A stretch of 55,588 nt of DNA from an uncultured Nitrososphaera sp. (GCF_946478925.1 NZ_CAMLDP010000001.1:1-55588), one strand, 5' to 3'. Numbered from the stretch's first letter, positions 8,802-17,780 are shown. Notes: generated from the letters alone by a model not told the origin. Numbers and translations are program-made.

Positions 8802-9872
8802 TTACAGCACTACCAAGTCCTTTGTGAACCTGTTTAGCACCTTGGGTTTTCCGTCGGTGACAAGTATGCTGTCCTCTATCCGGACTCCGAACTTGCCCCC
8901 GAGATAGATTCCCGGCTCCACCGTCACTGCCATGTTCTTTTGCAGCACCTCCTCGTTTTTCGAGCGCACCCAAGGAGGCTCGTGCACATCAAGGCCGATG
9001 CCATGGCCGGTGGAATGGATGAACTGCTTTTCATAGCCGCGTTCCCTTATCAAGTCCCTGCACGCCGCGTCGACCTGGCCGCACGTGGCGCCTGCCACCG
9101 CGGCGTCGAGGCCGGCTTTTTGCGACTCTTGCACTATTTCATAGACTTTTATCATTTCTGCAGTCGGCTTGCCCAGGGCAAACGTGCGCGTAGCATCCGC
9201 AATGTAGCCCTGGTGGCGCAGCGTCAGGTCGACGACTATCATGTCCTTGCTGCGGAATTTGCGGCCGGTTATCTCGGCGTGCGGGAGCGCGCCGTTTGGC
9301 CCGCCTGCTATTATCAGCGGGTTCAGAGTCGACTTGTACGAAGGCGGGTTTGCTCCCATCCTTAGCCCCTCGTAGACGAGCTTTGCTTGCAAGTCGCGTT
9401 CTGTCATGCCTGCCTTTATCTCGTCTGCGCAGACCTCGTACAGTTTGTCGAGTATGCGCGATGCCCTTGCTATCACCTTCATCTCGGCCTCGTCCTTTAT
9501 CCTGCGCGTCAGAAAGAACGGCTCGGTGTCGACGATAATGTTTCCTTGCAGCTTCCTCACCTGCTCAACGGTGCCATAGTCGCTGCAGTCAGTACACGTT
9601 TTCTTGTTCTTAATCTGCGAAACAAACGTGGTCAAGAGCTCGCTTCCCCTCTCTGTAGGAATAACCTCGCAGTCTACCGACGACTGCTGCGCTCGCGAGT
9701 ATTCCAGTTTCGGCGCTACGAGCTTGGTTCCGCTCTCGGTGCATACCGCTATTGCCTCGCCCCAAAAGCCGGTGAGGTAAAACACGTTTTCAGGCTCAAA
9801 CGCCGCCACCGCGTCGCAGCCGGCCCTTGCGGCATGCTGCAAAAGTCGAGACCTGCGCTCTTTCATCATCAT
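8802..9872 (-). CDS. M24 family metallopeptidase (Xaa-Pro aminopeptidase/prolidase type)
   Basis: A 356-residue cytosolic creatinase/prolidase-fold protein. The two-metal site is complete: the DLTLRHQGYIADATRTF segment supplies two Asp, STGHGIGLDVHEPP supplies His, TVEPGIYL and VRIEDSILV supply Glu. The N-terminal 120 residues are the creatinase N-domain. Substrate (Xaa-Pro dipeptides or Pro-containing peptides) is inferred from the family. It stands 75 bp downstream of cdc48 in the same direction but is probably separately transcribed; an A+T stretch precedes its ATG. Confidence 0.9.
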   Translation of the reverse strand: MMMKERRSRLLQHAARAGCDAVAAFEPENVFYLTGFWGEAIAVCTESGTKLVAPKLEYSRAQQSSVDCEVIPTERGSELLTTFVSQIKNKKTCTDCSDYGTVEQVRKLQGNIIVDTEPFFLTRRIKDEAEMKVIARASRILDKLYEVCADEIKAGMTERDLQAKLVYEGLRMGANPPSYKSTLNPLIIAGGPNGALPHAEITGRKFRSKDMIVVDLTLRHQGYIADATRTFALGKPTAEMIKVYEIVQESQKAGLDAAVAGATCGQVDAACRDLIRERGYEKQFIHSTGHGIGLDVHEPPWVRSKNEEVLQKNMAVTVEPGIYLGGKFGVRIEDSILVTDGKPKVLNRFTKDLVVL

Positions 9873-9947
9873 ATATGTATGCCTCGATTAAAGGCCCAGT
9901 TTTATAAAACGTTGCCAAGAAAAAATGCTGTTGCGACGGATGAGCCT

Positions 9948-12209
9948 CTACCCGGCGTATGCTGCCCCGGAAGAGACTCTTGACGGCATCCCGAACTTTT
10001 CTGCAATATTTCGGTACATGTCCAGCTCTTGTGACGACAGTGGTCTCACTTTGGCCATCGCTTCTCTGAAATGCTGCATCTTTACTTTCAGGTCCTTGGA
10101 GTGGCTTTCCGCCTCCTTGGCGTCGCCCTTGTATTTTGCAATGTGCTCGCGCAGTGCCAGCATGACGGCGGCAGAGGCGACCGACGCAATATCTGCGCCG
10201 GTGTAGCCGTCCATGTCGCCTGCCAGTTTTTCAACATCGACGTCCTTGTCAAGCGGCTTTTTCTTTGTGTGGATCTTGATTATCTGCAACCTAGATTCCC
10301 TGTCCGGCGGCGGAACGTACAGCAGCCTGTCAAACCTGCCGGGGCGAAGCAGCGCGGGGTCGATGATGTCGGGCCGGTTCGTAGCGGCTACCACCACGAC
10401 GTTTGCCAGTATCTCTAGGCCGTCAAGCTCTGTCAGCATCTGGCTTATCACCCTCTCTGTCACATGCGAGTCGCCAAAACTGCCTCCCCGCATAGGAGCT
10501 ATGGCGTCAATCTCGTCAAAGAATATGATGCAAGGCGCAGCCTGCCTTGCCTTTCGGAATATCTCCCTGACGCCTTTTTCTGATTCTCCCACCCATTTGC
10601 TCAAAAGCTCCGGCCCCTTTATGCTGATAAAGTTGGCCTCGCTTTCGTTTGCCGCAGCCTTGGCAAGAAGGGTCTTGCCGGTGCCCGGGGGCCCGTACAG
10701 CAGGATGCCTTTTGGCGGAGTCGCGTCCGAATATTCAAAAAGCTCCTGGTACTTTAGCGGCCATTCCACGGCTTCGCGCAGCTCTTGCTTGACGCCCTCT
10801 AGGCCGCCCACGTCGGCCCACTTGACATCCGGGACTTCGACAAACACCTCCCTCATGGCAGAAGGCTCCATCTCCTTTGCCACGTCCAGGAAATCCTGCA
10901 TCTTTACTATAATCTTGTTTAGCACTTCGCCGGGGATGCTTTCCGCGGATACGTCGATTTCCGGAAGGACGCGACGCAGGGCGCGCATGGCGGCCTCCTT
11001 TGCCAGCGCCTGCAGGTCGGCCCCGACAAAGCCATGCGAGATGTCTGCCAGTCTTTCCAGGTTCACGTCCTTGTCAAGAGGCATACCTCTTGTGTGGATC
11101 TGTAGCACCTCCAGCCTGCCGTCCCTGTCCGGTACTCCAATCTCTATTTCTCTGTCGAACCTGCCGGGCCTCCTGAGCGCAGGATCAATAGCGTTTATCC
11201 TGTTGGTGGCGCCGATTACCACTACCTTGCCCCTTGCGGCAAGCCCGTCCATCAGCGACAAGAGCTGCGCCACCACTCTGCGCTCGACTTCGCCGCTGAC
11301 CTCCTCCCTCTTTGGGGCGATGGAATCCAGCTCGTCAATGAATATTATCGACGGCGCGTTCTTTTGCGCTTCCTGAAAGATGTTGCGCAGCCTCTCCTCG
11401 CTTTCGCCGTAGAACTTGCTCATTATCTCCGGCCCGCCTATCGAGTAAAAGTTGGCCTGCGTCTCGTTGGCCACCGCCTTTGCAAGCAGGGTCTTGCCTG
11501 TTCCGGGCGGGCCGTGTAGTATGACGCCCTTTGGCGCCTCGACTCCAAGCCTCCTGAAAAGCTCTGGGTGGCGCAGAGGGAGCTCTATCATCTCCCTCAC
11601 TTTTGTCACCTCGCCGCGCAGGCCGCCAATGTCCTCGTACGTGATGGCCGGGATGCCGGCTTCTTTGGCCGCGGCTGCCGCCTTGGCGCTCTCCTCTGAT
11701 ATCGATACTTCTGTCGACTGCTCTATGATGACAGGCCCCGAGGGGTTTGTCGAGATGACGACTAGATCAACGCGCTGACCCATGATGCTGAGCGGAATCG
11801 TGTCCCCCTTTGTGACGAGCTGTCCCTGCAAAAAGCCTGCAAGGTAGACTTCGGCGCCCAGAATGCGCAGGGGTTCCGTGGGAGCAAGCGCGACGCTCTG
11901 CGCTGGCTTTGCCTCCACCTTTTTGACATCAACGGTGTCGCCTATACCTATGCCAAGCTTGTTTCTGGCATAGCCGTCAATCCTTATCAGTTCTTTTCCG
12001 TTGTCCCTCTGGTACGCAGGCCAGTTCAGGACTGTGGTTTTCCTCTTGGTTGCAGGGGAAGTGATCTCTACCGCGTCGCCGGTCGTTATGCCAAGCCTTG
12101 CGGCCACCTTGGGGTCTATCCTTGCAATCTTTCTCCCGGCGTCCCGGGCGTCTGCCTCTGCCACCTTCAGGCTCGCTTTGTTATTATTGTCAGAAGAAGA
12201 AGGCATCAT
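9948..12209 (-). CDS. cdc48: CDC48/VCP-type AAA+ ATPase
   Basis: A 753-residue protein-unfolding ATPase that extracts and unfolds clients, often for the proteasome. It has the N-domain (about residues 15-190, double-psi barrel and CDC48_2), then two AAA modules, each with [13 protein letters not shown]alker A, DE-box Walker B ([30 protein letters not shown]), an ATNR/ATNRP sensor 1 and [18 protein letters not shown] arginine-finger segments. The C-terminus ends AAYAG and lacks an obvious HbYX proteasome-docking motif. The N-terminal dozen residues are Ser/Asn-rich. Confidence 0.96.
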   Translation of the reverse strand: MMPSSSDNNNKASLKVAEADARDAGRKIARIDPKVAARLGITTGDAVEITSPATKRKTTVLNWPAYQRDNGKELIRIDGYARNKLGIGIGDTVDVKKVEAKPAQSVALAPTEPLRILGAEVYLAGFLQGQLVTKGDTIPLSIMGQRVDLVVISTNPSGPVIIEQSTEVSISEESAKAAAAAKEAGIPAITYEDIGGLRGEVTKVREMIELPLRHPELFRRLGVEAPKGVILHGPPGTGKTLLAKAVANETQANFYSIGGPEIMSKFYGESEERLRNIFQEAQKNAPSIIFIDELDSIAPKREEVSGEVERRVVAQLLSLMDGLAARGKVVVIGATNRINAIDPALRRPGRFDREIEIGVPDRDGRLEVLQIHTRGMPLDKDVNLERLADISHGFVGADLQALAKEAAMRALRRVLPEIDVSAESIPGEVLNKIIVKMQDFLDVAKEMEPSAMREVFVEVPDVKWADVGGLEGVKQELREAVEWPLKYQELFEYSDATPPKGILLYGPPGTGKTLLAKAAANESEANFISIKGPELLSKWVGESEKGVREIFRKARQAAPCIIFFDEIDAIAPMRGGSFGDSHVTERVISQMLTELDGLEILANVVVVAATNRPDIIDPALLRPGRFDRLLYVPPPDRESRLQIIKIHTKKKPLDKDVDVEKLAGDMDGYTGADIASVASAAVMLALREHIAKYKGDAKEAESHSKDLKVKMQHFREAMAKVRPLSSQELDMYRNIAEKFGMPSRVSSGAAYAG

Positions 12210-12360
12210 CTGATGATGACCTCCAGAGCAACGATTTCGCGTTTCCAGCCACGCTTGTTGTTGTTGTCGACCACGGCTATCTTTGGCGTTTATTTATCTA
12301 ATGAGTTACGGTTTTCCCGGCGCTGCGGTAATTATTAGTCCGTCCTGCTTTTCAGGTTCC

Positions 12361-12882
12361 ATGCGGAAGGTAAAGCTGTTCATCGCTTCAAGCCTTGACT
12401 GCTACATCGCAAGGAGCGACGGAAGAGTCGACTGGCTGTTTACGGACGGCGACTATGGCTATGCAAAATTCTATGATTCAATCGACACTGCCATAATGGG
12501 GAGAAAGACCTACGAGACTGCGCTGAAATTCGAGGAGCAGCCGTACAAGGACAAGAAATGCTACGTGTTCACCAGAAGCCCGGGCGAGAGATACCGCAAC
12601 GTGGAGTTTTCCTCTGACGTTGTCGGCGTCACAAGAGACCTCGTATCCTCGGAAGGCAAGAAGGACATCTGGCTTGTCGGAGGCGCCGAGATAAACTCTA
12701 TCCTGCTTGACGCCGGCCTGGTGCACGAGATAATCGTGGCGGTGCATCCGACCATCCTGGGAAGTGGCATACCGATGTTCAACAGAGTAAAACAGGCTGA
12801 TATGAAACTGCTCGACCTCGTCAGGTACGACAACGGCCTGCTCCAGATGCGCTACGAACTACTACTACTACTGTCTTGTTGA
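12361..12882 (+). CDS. RibD C-terminal/dihydrofolate reductase-like protein
   Basis: A 173-residue DHFR-fold protein of the RibD_C type: KLFIASSLDCYIAR at the N-terminus, MGRKTYETAL around residues 45-54, FTRSPG, WLVGGAEINSILLDAGLVHEIIVAVHPTILG near the end. Probably an NADPH-dependent reductase; the substrate is unknown. The ATG at 12361 is chosen because an A+T block (12328-12339, GGTAATTATTAG) lies about 25-30 bp ahead and the DHFR fold starts here; an in-frame ATG at 12283 adds 26 residues of unlike sequence. A CTA repeat encodes five leucines at the C-terminus. Confidence 0.82.
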   Translation: MRKVKLFIASSLDCYIARSDGRVDWLFTDGDYGYAKFYDSIDTAIMGRKTYETALKFEEQPYKDKKCYVFTRSPGERYRNVEFSSDVVGVTRDLVSSEGKKDIWLVGGAEINSILLDAGLVHEIIVAVHPTILGSGIPMFNRVKQADMKLLDLVRYDNGLLQMRYELLLLLSC

Positions 12883-12917
12883 TTTAAATATCGGCCAGCG
12901 CGCCATTTCCCCCGCTC

Positions 12918-14063
12918 ATGGAATACCTCGTCATGCTTCCCGGTCCTACAAACGTGCCCAACAGGGTGATGAACGCCATGCTTGCGCCTGTGATAAACCA
13001 CAGGAGCGACGATTTCCGCGTGCTATACAAGGAGATATTTGAAAAGACCCAGAAGGTCTTCCAGACCACCGGCGACGTCGTGCTCCTCACAACTTCGGGC
13101 ACCGGCGCGGTCGAGACCTCGGTCGTCAATCTCATAAAAAAAGGCGACAAGGCAGTCATCCCGGTCAACGGCGAGTTCTCCACGCGCCTTGCAGACCTCA
13201 TCGACAGCTGGGGCGGCCAGGCGATCAGGATAAAGGCTCCGTTTGGCGAAAACCCGCCGTACGAAGAGTTTGAGAAGGTTTTCGACCAGCACAAGGACAT
13301 CAAGGCGCTGTACGCGGTGTACAACGAGACTTCGACTGGCACCACAATCCGCTACATGGACAAGCTGGGCGAGCTTGCTTCACGCAAGGGCGCGTTCTTT
13401 GTCGCCGATTCCGTTTCAATCCTCGGAGGCGACGAGCTCCCGGTGGACAAGTGGAACATCGACGTCTGCGTCACTGCCTCGCAAAAGGCGCTTGCAGCAC
13501 CTCCAGGCGTCTCGCCGGTGTCGGTGAGCCCAAGAGCCAAGAAATACATGCAGGAAAACCCGCCTCCCACTGCTTACCTCAACTTGAAACGCTACTTCAA
13601 GTACCAGGAGGAGCACTTTGAGACGCCGTTCACGCCTGCATTGCCATTATACTATGCGTTCCGCGAGGCTCTCAACATCATACTCGAAGAAGGCATGGAG
13701 AACAGGATAAGGCGCCACAAGATATGCGCCGACGCCTTTTACGCCGGCCTCAACGCTATGGGCCTGACCCCGTTTGCCAAGCCGGACGCAAGGAGCAACG
13801 TCGTCATCGCAGTCAACTACTTGCAGGGGATGGACGACAAAAAGTTCCGGGGCCTGCTCGGCGAGCAGTTCAAGGTTCTCGTCGCCGGCGGCTTTGGCGA
13901 CTTAAAGGGCAAGGTGTTCAGGGTCGGCTGCATGGGCGAGGTGCACAGATACCACGTCATGAGGACGCTGTCGTCAATCGCTTCTGCAATGAACATGATA
14001 GGCGTCAAGGCAAACCCAGAAGCCACGTCTGTCGCACTGGAAAGGCTCAAGGCGCTCAACTAG
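12918..14063 (+). CDS. Class V aminotransferase (alanine/serine--glyoxylate type)
   Basis: A 381-residue PLP enzyme. The N-terminus MEYLVMLPGPTNVP, TSGTGAVET (PLP phosphate), YNETSTGT, VADSVSILGGDELPVD and the Schiff-base lysine in ASQKALAAPPG are those of the alanine-glyoxylate/serine-pyruvate aminotransferase family. The exact amino donor and acceptor cannot be read from the sequence; roles in glycine/serine or phosphoserine metabolism are possible. It starts 35 bp after the RibD-like gene, but a small A+T block (TTTAAATA, 12883-12891) just before it could be its own TATA box. Confidence 0.9.
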   Translation: MEYLVMLPGPTNVPNRVMNAMLAPVINHRSDDFRVLYKEIFEKTQKVFQTTGDVVLLTTSGTGAVETSVVNLIKKGDKAVIPVNGEFSTRLADLIDSWGGQAIRIKAPFGENPPYEEFEKVFDQHKDIKALYAVYNETSTGTTIRYMDKLGELASRKGAFFVADSVSILGGDELPVDKWNIDVCVTASQKALAAPPGVSPVSVSPRAKKYMQENPPPTAYLNLKRYFKYQEEHFETPFTPALPLYYAFREALNIILEEGMENRIRRHKICADAFYAGLNAMGLTPFAKPDARSNVVIAVNYLQGMDDKKFRGLLGEQFKVLVAGGFGDLKGKVFRVGCMGEVHRYHVMRTLSSIASAMNMIGVKANPEATSVALERLKALN

Positions 14064-14092
14064 AGCCCTTTTTCTCCTCTTTTTACACAAAG
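14064..14092 (+). terminator. T-rich terminator after the aminotransferase
   Basis: Directly after the stop come two T runs separated by CTCC (CCCTTTTTCTCC, TCTTTTTAC). No strong hairpin precedes them. This matches the pyrimidine/T-tract termination typical of archaea. Confidence 0.6.
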
Positions 14093-14239
14093 GGCCATTT
14101 CTTTATGTGTGCGTGCGCGCGTTTCCAATTCCCCACAACTACAAAATGGTAATGTAGGTTCCGGCTTGTTTTTCAAGCGAGTCAAATGCGCGTTCGTAGT
14201 ACACTAGTGGGTACTGGCGCAAGCTGCATATGCGCCCTG

Positions 14240-14262
14240 AAAAGAAAAAAAGAGAAAGCAGG
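14240..14262 (-). terminator. T-rich terminator of the minus-strand 131-aa gene
   Basis: Read on the minus strand, the sequence soon after the stop at 14276 is a run of T interrupted by C (plus strand: AAAAGAAAAAAAGAGAAAG). A 6-bp inverted repeat (GGCGCA at 14216-14221, TGCGCC at 14231-14236) lies just beyond and may add structure. Confidence 0.5.
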
Positions 14263-14275
14263 CGAGTTGAGTTAC

Positions 14276-14671
14276 TTACTTCCACTCCCAGCCTTTGGAG
14301 CTTACATTCCCTTCCATGTCGCCCTCGTGCTCAAAAACGACTGCGACGCCATTCAGTGACGCAAGCGAGCCCTTGGACTGCGTACTCAAGTAGATAGCTC
14401 CCGCAAACCTGATCTTTCCATTCTGGACGAGCTTGCCCATGCCGTTTCCCTTCCAAGTGACCATCTGGCCGTCGTTAGACATCATGCATCCCTGTCCCTG
14501 GCCGTACATCAAGCCGTCCTGCATCATGGTCGAGGTGTATGTGCCCATGTTTACCCCGTCAACCCCTTTGACCTTGATTTTCGTTTCAAACGACACTTCC
14601 ATTGTCATTGCATCCAGCACCCTCCTGCCCGTCACCTTGCCTTTCTCATCAAATACGAGATCGCCTTGCAT
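14276..14671 (-). CDS. Hypothetical beta-rich protein
   Basis: A 131-residue cytosolic protein I do not recognise. It has no signal peptide or membrane segment, many Gly, Met and beta-branched residues (DGLMYGQGQG, GQMVTWKGNGMGKL, GKIRFAGAIYL) and looks like a small beta-barrel or sandwich; the layout resembles single-domain proteins of the DUF3224/allene-oxide-cyclase-like kind, but that is only an impression. A TTAAAT block 22-30 bp upstream on its strand supports a separate leaderless promoter. Confidence 0.65.
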   Translation of the reverse strand: MQGDLVFDEKGKVTGRRVLDAMTMEVSFETKIKVKGVDGVNMGTYTSTMMQDGLMYGQGQGCMMSNDGQMVTWKGNGMGKLVQNGKIRFAGAIYLSTQSKGSLASLNGVAVVFEHEGDMEGNVSSKGWEWK

Positions 14672-14931
14672 AAAGTAGAGGTATCGGCGGGATTGATTTA
14701 AGGCGTACTACGCTATGTTCTATCGAGTCTTACAGTGGGTCATGCCATAGCCTCCACGACAAAAAGCATTCATGCAAGTTTTCTGCTCCAACATTATATG
14801 GAGAACCACGTCCTGAACTATTGCAAGAGGGTTTTTTCAAAGCCATTCTATGTGTGTGCATATATATGTCCTCTACAGCTTTTCCTTTTTTGTTTTAAGA
14901 CTATCTGCTCTCAATGATTAATGTGTTATAG

Positions 14932-15345
14932 TTAGTTAGCCTCGGCGTATTTTTTAAAGTTGTTTAGGATTGCCTGCCAGCCTGAGCGCTGCACGTTTTC
15001 TGGATGCGTGTTCTCTGGTTCAAACGTCTCTGTGATTTTCACTCCTTGAGGCGAATCCGCAAATTCTACCTTTACGTGCCGGCCGTCGTCCATATCGTAC
15101 TCTATCAGTTCGTGTTCTTTGACGCTGGTATAGACGCCACCAAAATCAAAGCTCGCGCTCTTGTCCTTGGCGGCCATCGTGGTCTTGAACCTGCCTCCGA
15201 CGCGCAGGTCGTTTTCAGCGGCCGGTGCCTCCCAGTCGTCCGAAGCAAAAGCCCAGCCAGTGATGTGTTCCGGCCTGTTCCAGCACTCCCATACTTTTTC
15301 CACGGGGGCGTTCACTACGGTTTGTACGGTAATGGCGTTTTTCAT
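14932..15345 (-). CDS. SRPBCC/AHSA1-family (activator of Hsp90 ATPase-like) protein
   Basis: A 137-residue START-fold protein. The N-terminus (ITVQTVVNAPVEKVWECWNRPEHITGWAF) and RVGGRFKTTM, FDFGGVYTSV and the C-terminal QRSGWQAILNNFKKYAE are typical of AHSA1/polyketide-cyclase-like proteins that bind hydrophobic ligands; the ligand is unknown. The ATG at 15345 is chosen because it gives the standard N-terminus; an ATG nine codons earlier is possible. Its promoter carries the same operator-TATA block as the next gene upstream (15403-16074), so the two are probably co-regulated. Confidence 0.85.
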   Translation of the reverse strand: MKNAITVQTVVNAPVEKVWECWNRPEHITGWAFASDDWEAPAAENDLRVGGRFKTTMAAKDKSASFDFGGVYTSVKEHELIEYDMDDGRHVKVEFADSPQGVKITETFEPENTHPENVQRSGWQAILNNFKKYAEAN

Positions 15346-15369
15346 ATATATGCACCCTATTGCAAATTG

Positions 15370-15397
15370 CATAAAAGGAATTGCGCCCCAAGGGGAG
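15370..15397 (-). promoter_or_regulatory. Operator-like block and TATA box of the AHSA1 gene
   Basis: On the minus strand the sequence is CTCCCCTTGGGG (15397-15386), seven bases, then CCTTTTATG (15378-15370), a TATA-like element 25 bp before the ATG. The same two elements at the same spacing occur before the gene at 15403-16074. The CCCC-TT-GGGG inverted repeat occupies the BRE/upstream position, where an activator or a repressor could act. Confidence 0.6.
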
Positions 15398-15402
15398 TAA
15401 GT

Positions 15403-16074
15403 TTATCCCTCTTCTTCCTTGAGCTTTTTTCGGCGAGCAAGCTCTGCCTCGCTTGGAGTCTCTAGCCCAAACGATCCTGTCTTGACTTTGCCCGCACGTT
15501 CGTACGAGGCGACGATAACTCCGCTTGGCGAAATCTCGCCTTCAACAAGTTTGAATCCAGCTGGAATCGCGCCGCCTGCAAACAGCCGCTTGCCAGCGCC
15601 CAGGGTGACAGGAAATATCTTTAGCCAGAGCTCGTCGACAAGGTCGTGCTTTAAAAGCGTATGGACAAGATTGCCGCTGCCGTGAACCTGTATGTCTGGC
15701 CCATCCTGCTCCTTTAGTTTTTTGATCTCTTTCCAGACATCGCCCTTGACAAGTTCGGAATTGCTCCAGTCGAGCTTTGTAAGCGTCTTTGAAGCTACGT
15801 ATTTCTTGGCGTTGTTAATTCTGGCTGCAAATGGATCTTCGCTAGTGTTCATGTATGGCCAGTGAGCCGCAAATATCTCGTACGTTTTCCTGCCAAGCAA
15901 CATTTCAAAGGGTTTGCTCATTTGCTTGACCATCACTTTGCCAATAAAGTCATCAGAGTATCCGGCAACCCAGCCTCCATGCTTGAACCCTCCTGTAGTG
16001 TCTTCCTCCGGACCGCCCGGAGCCTGCATCACACCGTCGAGCGATAGGAAAGACAGGACAATTAGTTTTCTCAT
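15403..16074 (-). CDS. RibD C-terminal/dihydrofolate reductase-like protein
   Basis: A 223-residue DHFR-fold reductase of the RibD_C family: MRKLIVLSFLSLDGVMQAPG at the N-terminus, LLGRKTYEIFAAHWP near residues 60-75, IQVHGSGNLVHTLLKHDLVDELWLKIFPVTLGAGKRLF. The substrate is unknown; many relatives lie beside AHSA1 proteins in bacteria, as here. A clear Shine-Dalgarno (AGGAGG on the minus strand) sits 6-12 bases before the ATG, so this transcript has a leader, unlike most genes around it. The C-terminus ends in a charged KK/EE tail. Confidence 0.86.
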   Translation of the reverse strand: MRKLIVLSFLSLDGVMQAPGGPEEDTTGGFKHGGWVAGYSDDFIGKVMVKQMSKPFEMLLGRKTYEIFAAHWPYMNTSEDPFAARINNAKKYVASKTLTKLDWSNSELVKGDVWKEIKKLKEQDGPDIQVHGSGNLVHTLLKHDLVDELWLKIFPVTLGAGKRLFAGGAIPAGFKLVEGEISPSGVIVASYERAGKVKTGSFGLETPSEAELARRKKLKEEEG

Positions 16075-16080
16075 TTTATT

Positions 16081-16086
16081 TCCTCC
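16081..16086 (-). promoter_or_regulatory. Shine-Dalgarno of the RibD-like gene
   Basis: The minus strand reads AGGAGG seven to twelve bases before the ATG at 16074. This strong site fixes the start and implies a leadered mRNA, consistent with the TATA box lying 56 bp upstream of the ATG. Confidence 0.7.
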
Positions 16087-16129
16087 TGTAAGCCGAGTTT
16101 TTTGTTCATGTTTGAATTATAGTAGATGA

Positions 16130-16157
16130 CATAAAAGGCGTTACTCCCCAAGGGGAG
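16130..16157 (-). promoter_or_regulatory. Operator-like block and TATA box of the RibD-like gene
   Basis: On the minus strand CTCCCCTTGGGG (16157-16146) is followed after seven bases by CCTTTTATG (16138-16130). The inverted repeat here extends to CTCCCC-TT-GGGGAG. Sequence and spacing match the block before the AHSA1 gene at 15370-15397. Confidence 0.6.
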
Positions 16158-16162
16158 AAAAT

Positions 16163-16499
16163 TTGCCAAGCGCCGCCGCAGCCCGCACCACTCCAATTAT
16201 GACTTTTGAATTTGTCTATGCTCTCATCTTCTCACTCCTGCCAAAATTACTTCTTTTAACTGCGTACCTGCAAAGCATTACCGCAATTGCAAAGCAGAAA
16301 ACAGGAAAAGAATCGGAGGTCTATGCAGATACGTGCTCATTTTATGCAATTATGCACGCTCAAAATCCGGCCTTATGCACCCGCGTTTTCATGGAATATA
16401 TTCCGACCCACGTTCAAAATATTCCAATTCAACAAGGCAATTATTTCAGGATCAACCACCCGTCAAGATTAATATAAGGTAGAAACCGTCTCGCAATTC
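16163..16499. other. Intergenic region, 337 bp, no gene supported
   Basis: A+T-richer than its surroundings. It holds three copies of TTATGCA (16342, 16350, 16373) and, close to the FKBP start, an A+T block (TTAATATAAGG, 16468-16480) about 20-30 bp before the ATG, a likely TATA box. The one long reading frame in it has ordinary-looking but unrecognisable composition and no start signal, so I do not call it. Confidence 0.45.
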
Positions 16500-17264
16500 A
16501 TGCCTTTGGAAAAGGGTTCACTTGTATTGCTAGATTACACTGCCAAAGTTAAGGACACTAACGAGGTTTTCGAGACTACTCGCGAAGAAGAGGCGAAAAA
16601 GACAGACCTCTACGACCCGACCCGCAAGTACGAGCCGAGGCTCGTCTCCGTCGGCGAGGCGTGGGTGCTAAAGGGCCTCGACGAGGCGCTGGCAAAGGCA
16701 GGTGTCGGCGACAAGATGAATATCGAAGTCACGCCGGACAAGGGCTTTGGCGAGCGCGACCCAAACAAGGTGAGGATGATTCCGCAGCGCAAGCTCGGCG
16801 ACAAGGCAGACGAGGTCCGCGTCGGCGATGTCGTGGAACTGGACGACAGGACAGGAATCATTCGCTACATCGGCTCTGGCAGGCTGCAGGTCGATTTCAA
16901 CCACCGCCTTGCGGGCAAGACGCTCGTGTACGACGTAAACATCATCAAAAAGCTTGACACTGACAACGACAAGGTAACTGCGCTGATAAAGCGCAGGATA
17001 CCGATAGAGGACAGCAAGATCAAGTTCAACCTGTCTGGCGCAAACCTGGAAATGGAACTGCCGGAAGAAACGTACCTGGCAGAGGGCTTGCAGATAATAA
17101 AGAGGGCAGTCGCAAACGATGTCTTCAAGTTCGTGCCGGCCGTCAAGAATGTCAAGTTCGTAGAGAACTATGCAGCCCCGCAACCGGCGGCAGCTGCTGC
17201 TGAAAAGAAGGAAGAAGCAGAGGCAAAACCGGCCGAGGCAGCCAAGGCAGAAGCGGCCAAGTAA
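16500..17264 (+). CDS. FKBP-type peptidyl-prolyl cis-trans isomerase
   Basis: A 254-residue SlyD-like FKBP. Residues 1-90 contain the isomerase half-domain (GSLVLLDYTAKVKDTNEVFETT, LGEAWVLKGLDEAL-type segment, GFGERDP), followed by the insert-in-flap chaperone domain (RVGDVVELDDRTGIIR, VDFNHRLAGKTLVYDV) and an archaeal C-terminal domain (about 155-230). The last 25 residues are a charged Ala/Glu/Lys tail. It assists protein folding in the cytosol. The ATG is close behind a TATA-like block, so the transcript is probably leaderless. Confidence 0.92.
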   Translation: MPLEKGSLVLLDYTAKVKDTNEVFETTREEEAKKTDLYDPTRKYEPRLVSVGEAWVLKGLDEALAKAGVGDKMNIEVTPDKGFGERDPNKVRMIPQRKLGDKADEVRVGDVVELDDRTGIIRYIGSGRLQVDFNHRLAGKTLVYDVNIIKKLDTDNDKVTALIKRRIPIEDSKIKFNLSGANLEMELPEETYLAEGLQIIKRAVANDVFKFVPAVKNVKFVENYAAPQPAAAAAEKKEEAEAKPAEAAKAEAAK

Positions 17265-17266
17265 CA

Positions 17267-17290
17267 GCCCTCCCCTTTTTACCCTTCTTA
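17267..17290 (+). terminator. Pyrimidine-rich terminator after the FKBP gene
   Basis: Just past the stop the coding strand reads CCCTCCCCTTTTTACCCTTCTTAC, a C/T tract with one T5 run and no strong hairpin, as expected for archaeal termination. Confidence 0.5.
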
Positions 17291-17302
17291 CAGTAGCAAA
17301 AA

Positions 17303-17315
17303 CTTATTATATTAA
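17303..17315 (+). promoter_or_regulatory. TATA box of the A-type Fe-S carrier gene
   Basis: CTTATTATATTAA lies 22-34 bp before the ATG at 17337; no Shine-Dalgarno is visible, so a leaderless start is likely. Confidence 0.5.
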
Positions 17316-17336
17316 AAAACCCAACTTTTAGGCAGC

Positions 17337-17687
17337 ATGGAAAGCGCTCAACACGTACAAAGCATAACAGTAACCCCCAAGGCGGCAGAAAAGGTCGCCG
17401 AGTTCATGAAGCAGGAGGGCAATACTGGCCTCTTTCTCAGGGTTTACGTCACCGGCGGCGGATGCTCCGGCCTGTCATACGGCATGGGCTTTGAAGAAAA
17501 GGCCGACGAGGACGACAGCGTCATCGAGCAGAACGGCGTCAAGGTTCTTGTTGACAGCTATAGCCAGAGGTATCTGAAAGGCGCAAGCATCGACTATGTC
17601 GAGAGCTTGATGGGTTCCGGCTTCAAGATCAACAACCCGAACGTCACAAAGAGCTGCTCGTGCGGACACTCGTTCAGCACAGAGTAA
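17337..17687 (+). CDS. A-type iron-sulfur cluster carrier (IscA/ErpA/HesB family)
   Basis: A 116-residue protein that carries or inserts Fe-S clusters. It has the three invariant cysteines: one in GGGCSGLSYG (about residue 42) and two in SCSCGHSF near the C-terminus, with ITVTPKAAEKVAEFM at the start. It is a single-gene unit flanked by a TATA box and a C/T-rich terminator, 19 kb away from the suf operon of this window. Confidence 0.93.
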   Translation: MESAQHVQSITVTPKAAEKVAEFMKQEGNTGLFLRVYVTGGGCSGLSYGMGFEEKADEDDSVIEQNGVKVLVDSYSQRYLKGASIDYVESLMGSGFKINNPNVTKSCSCGHSFSTE

Positions 17688-17689
17688 AA

Positions 17690-17720
17690 ACTCTCCCCTC
17701 TCTTTTCCTTCTTCTTTTAG
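17690..17720 (+). terminator. C/T-rich terminator after the Fe-S carrier gene
   Basis: A tract of about thirty pyrimidines (CTCTCCCCTCTCTTTTCC, then TTCTTCTTTTAG) follows the stop on the coding strand, without a clear stem. Confidence 0.5.
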
Positions 17721-17780
17721 TCGCTCTCGTTTGGGTAAAACCTTATTAGAACACCCTAGAGACGGATTTGCATCACACAC

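Noticed and set aside
10213..11376. Long reading frame antisense to cdc48
   Set aside because: It is Ser/Thr-rich mirror coding caused by the codon bias of cdc48, with no start signal or family features.
12283..12360. 26-residue extension of the RibD-like protein at 12361
   Set aside because: The RibD fold starts at Met 12361 and a TATA-like block lies within the extension.
16163..16477. A 104-residue reading frame before the FKBP gene
   Set aside because: It lies in an A+T-rich intergenic stretch, has no start signal, no recognisable domain and repeats TTATGCA; not supported.
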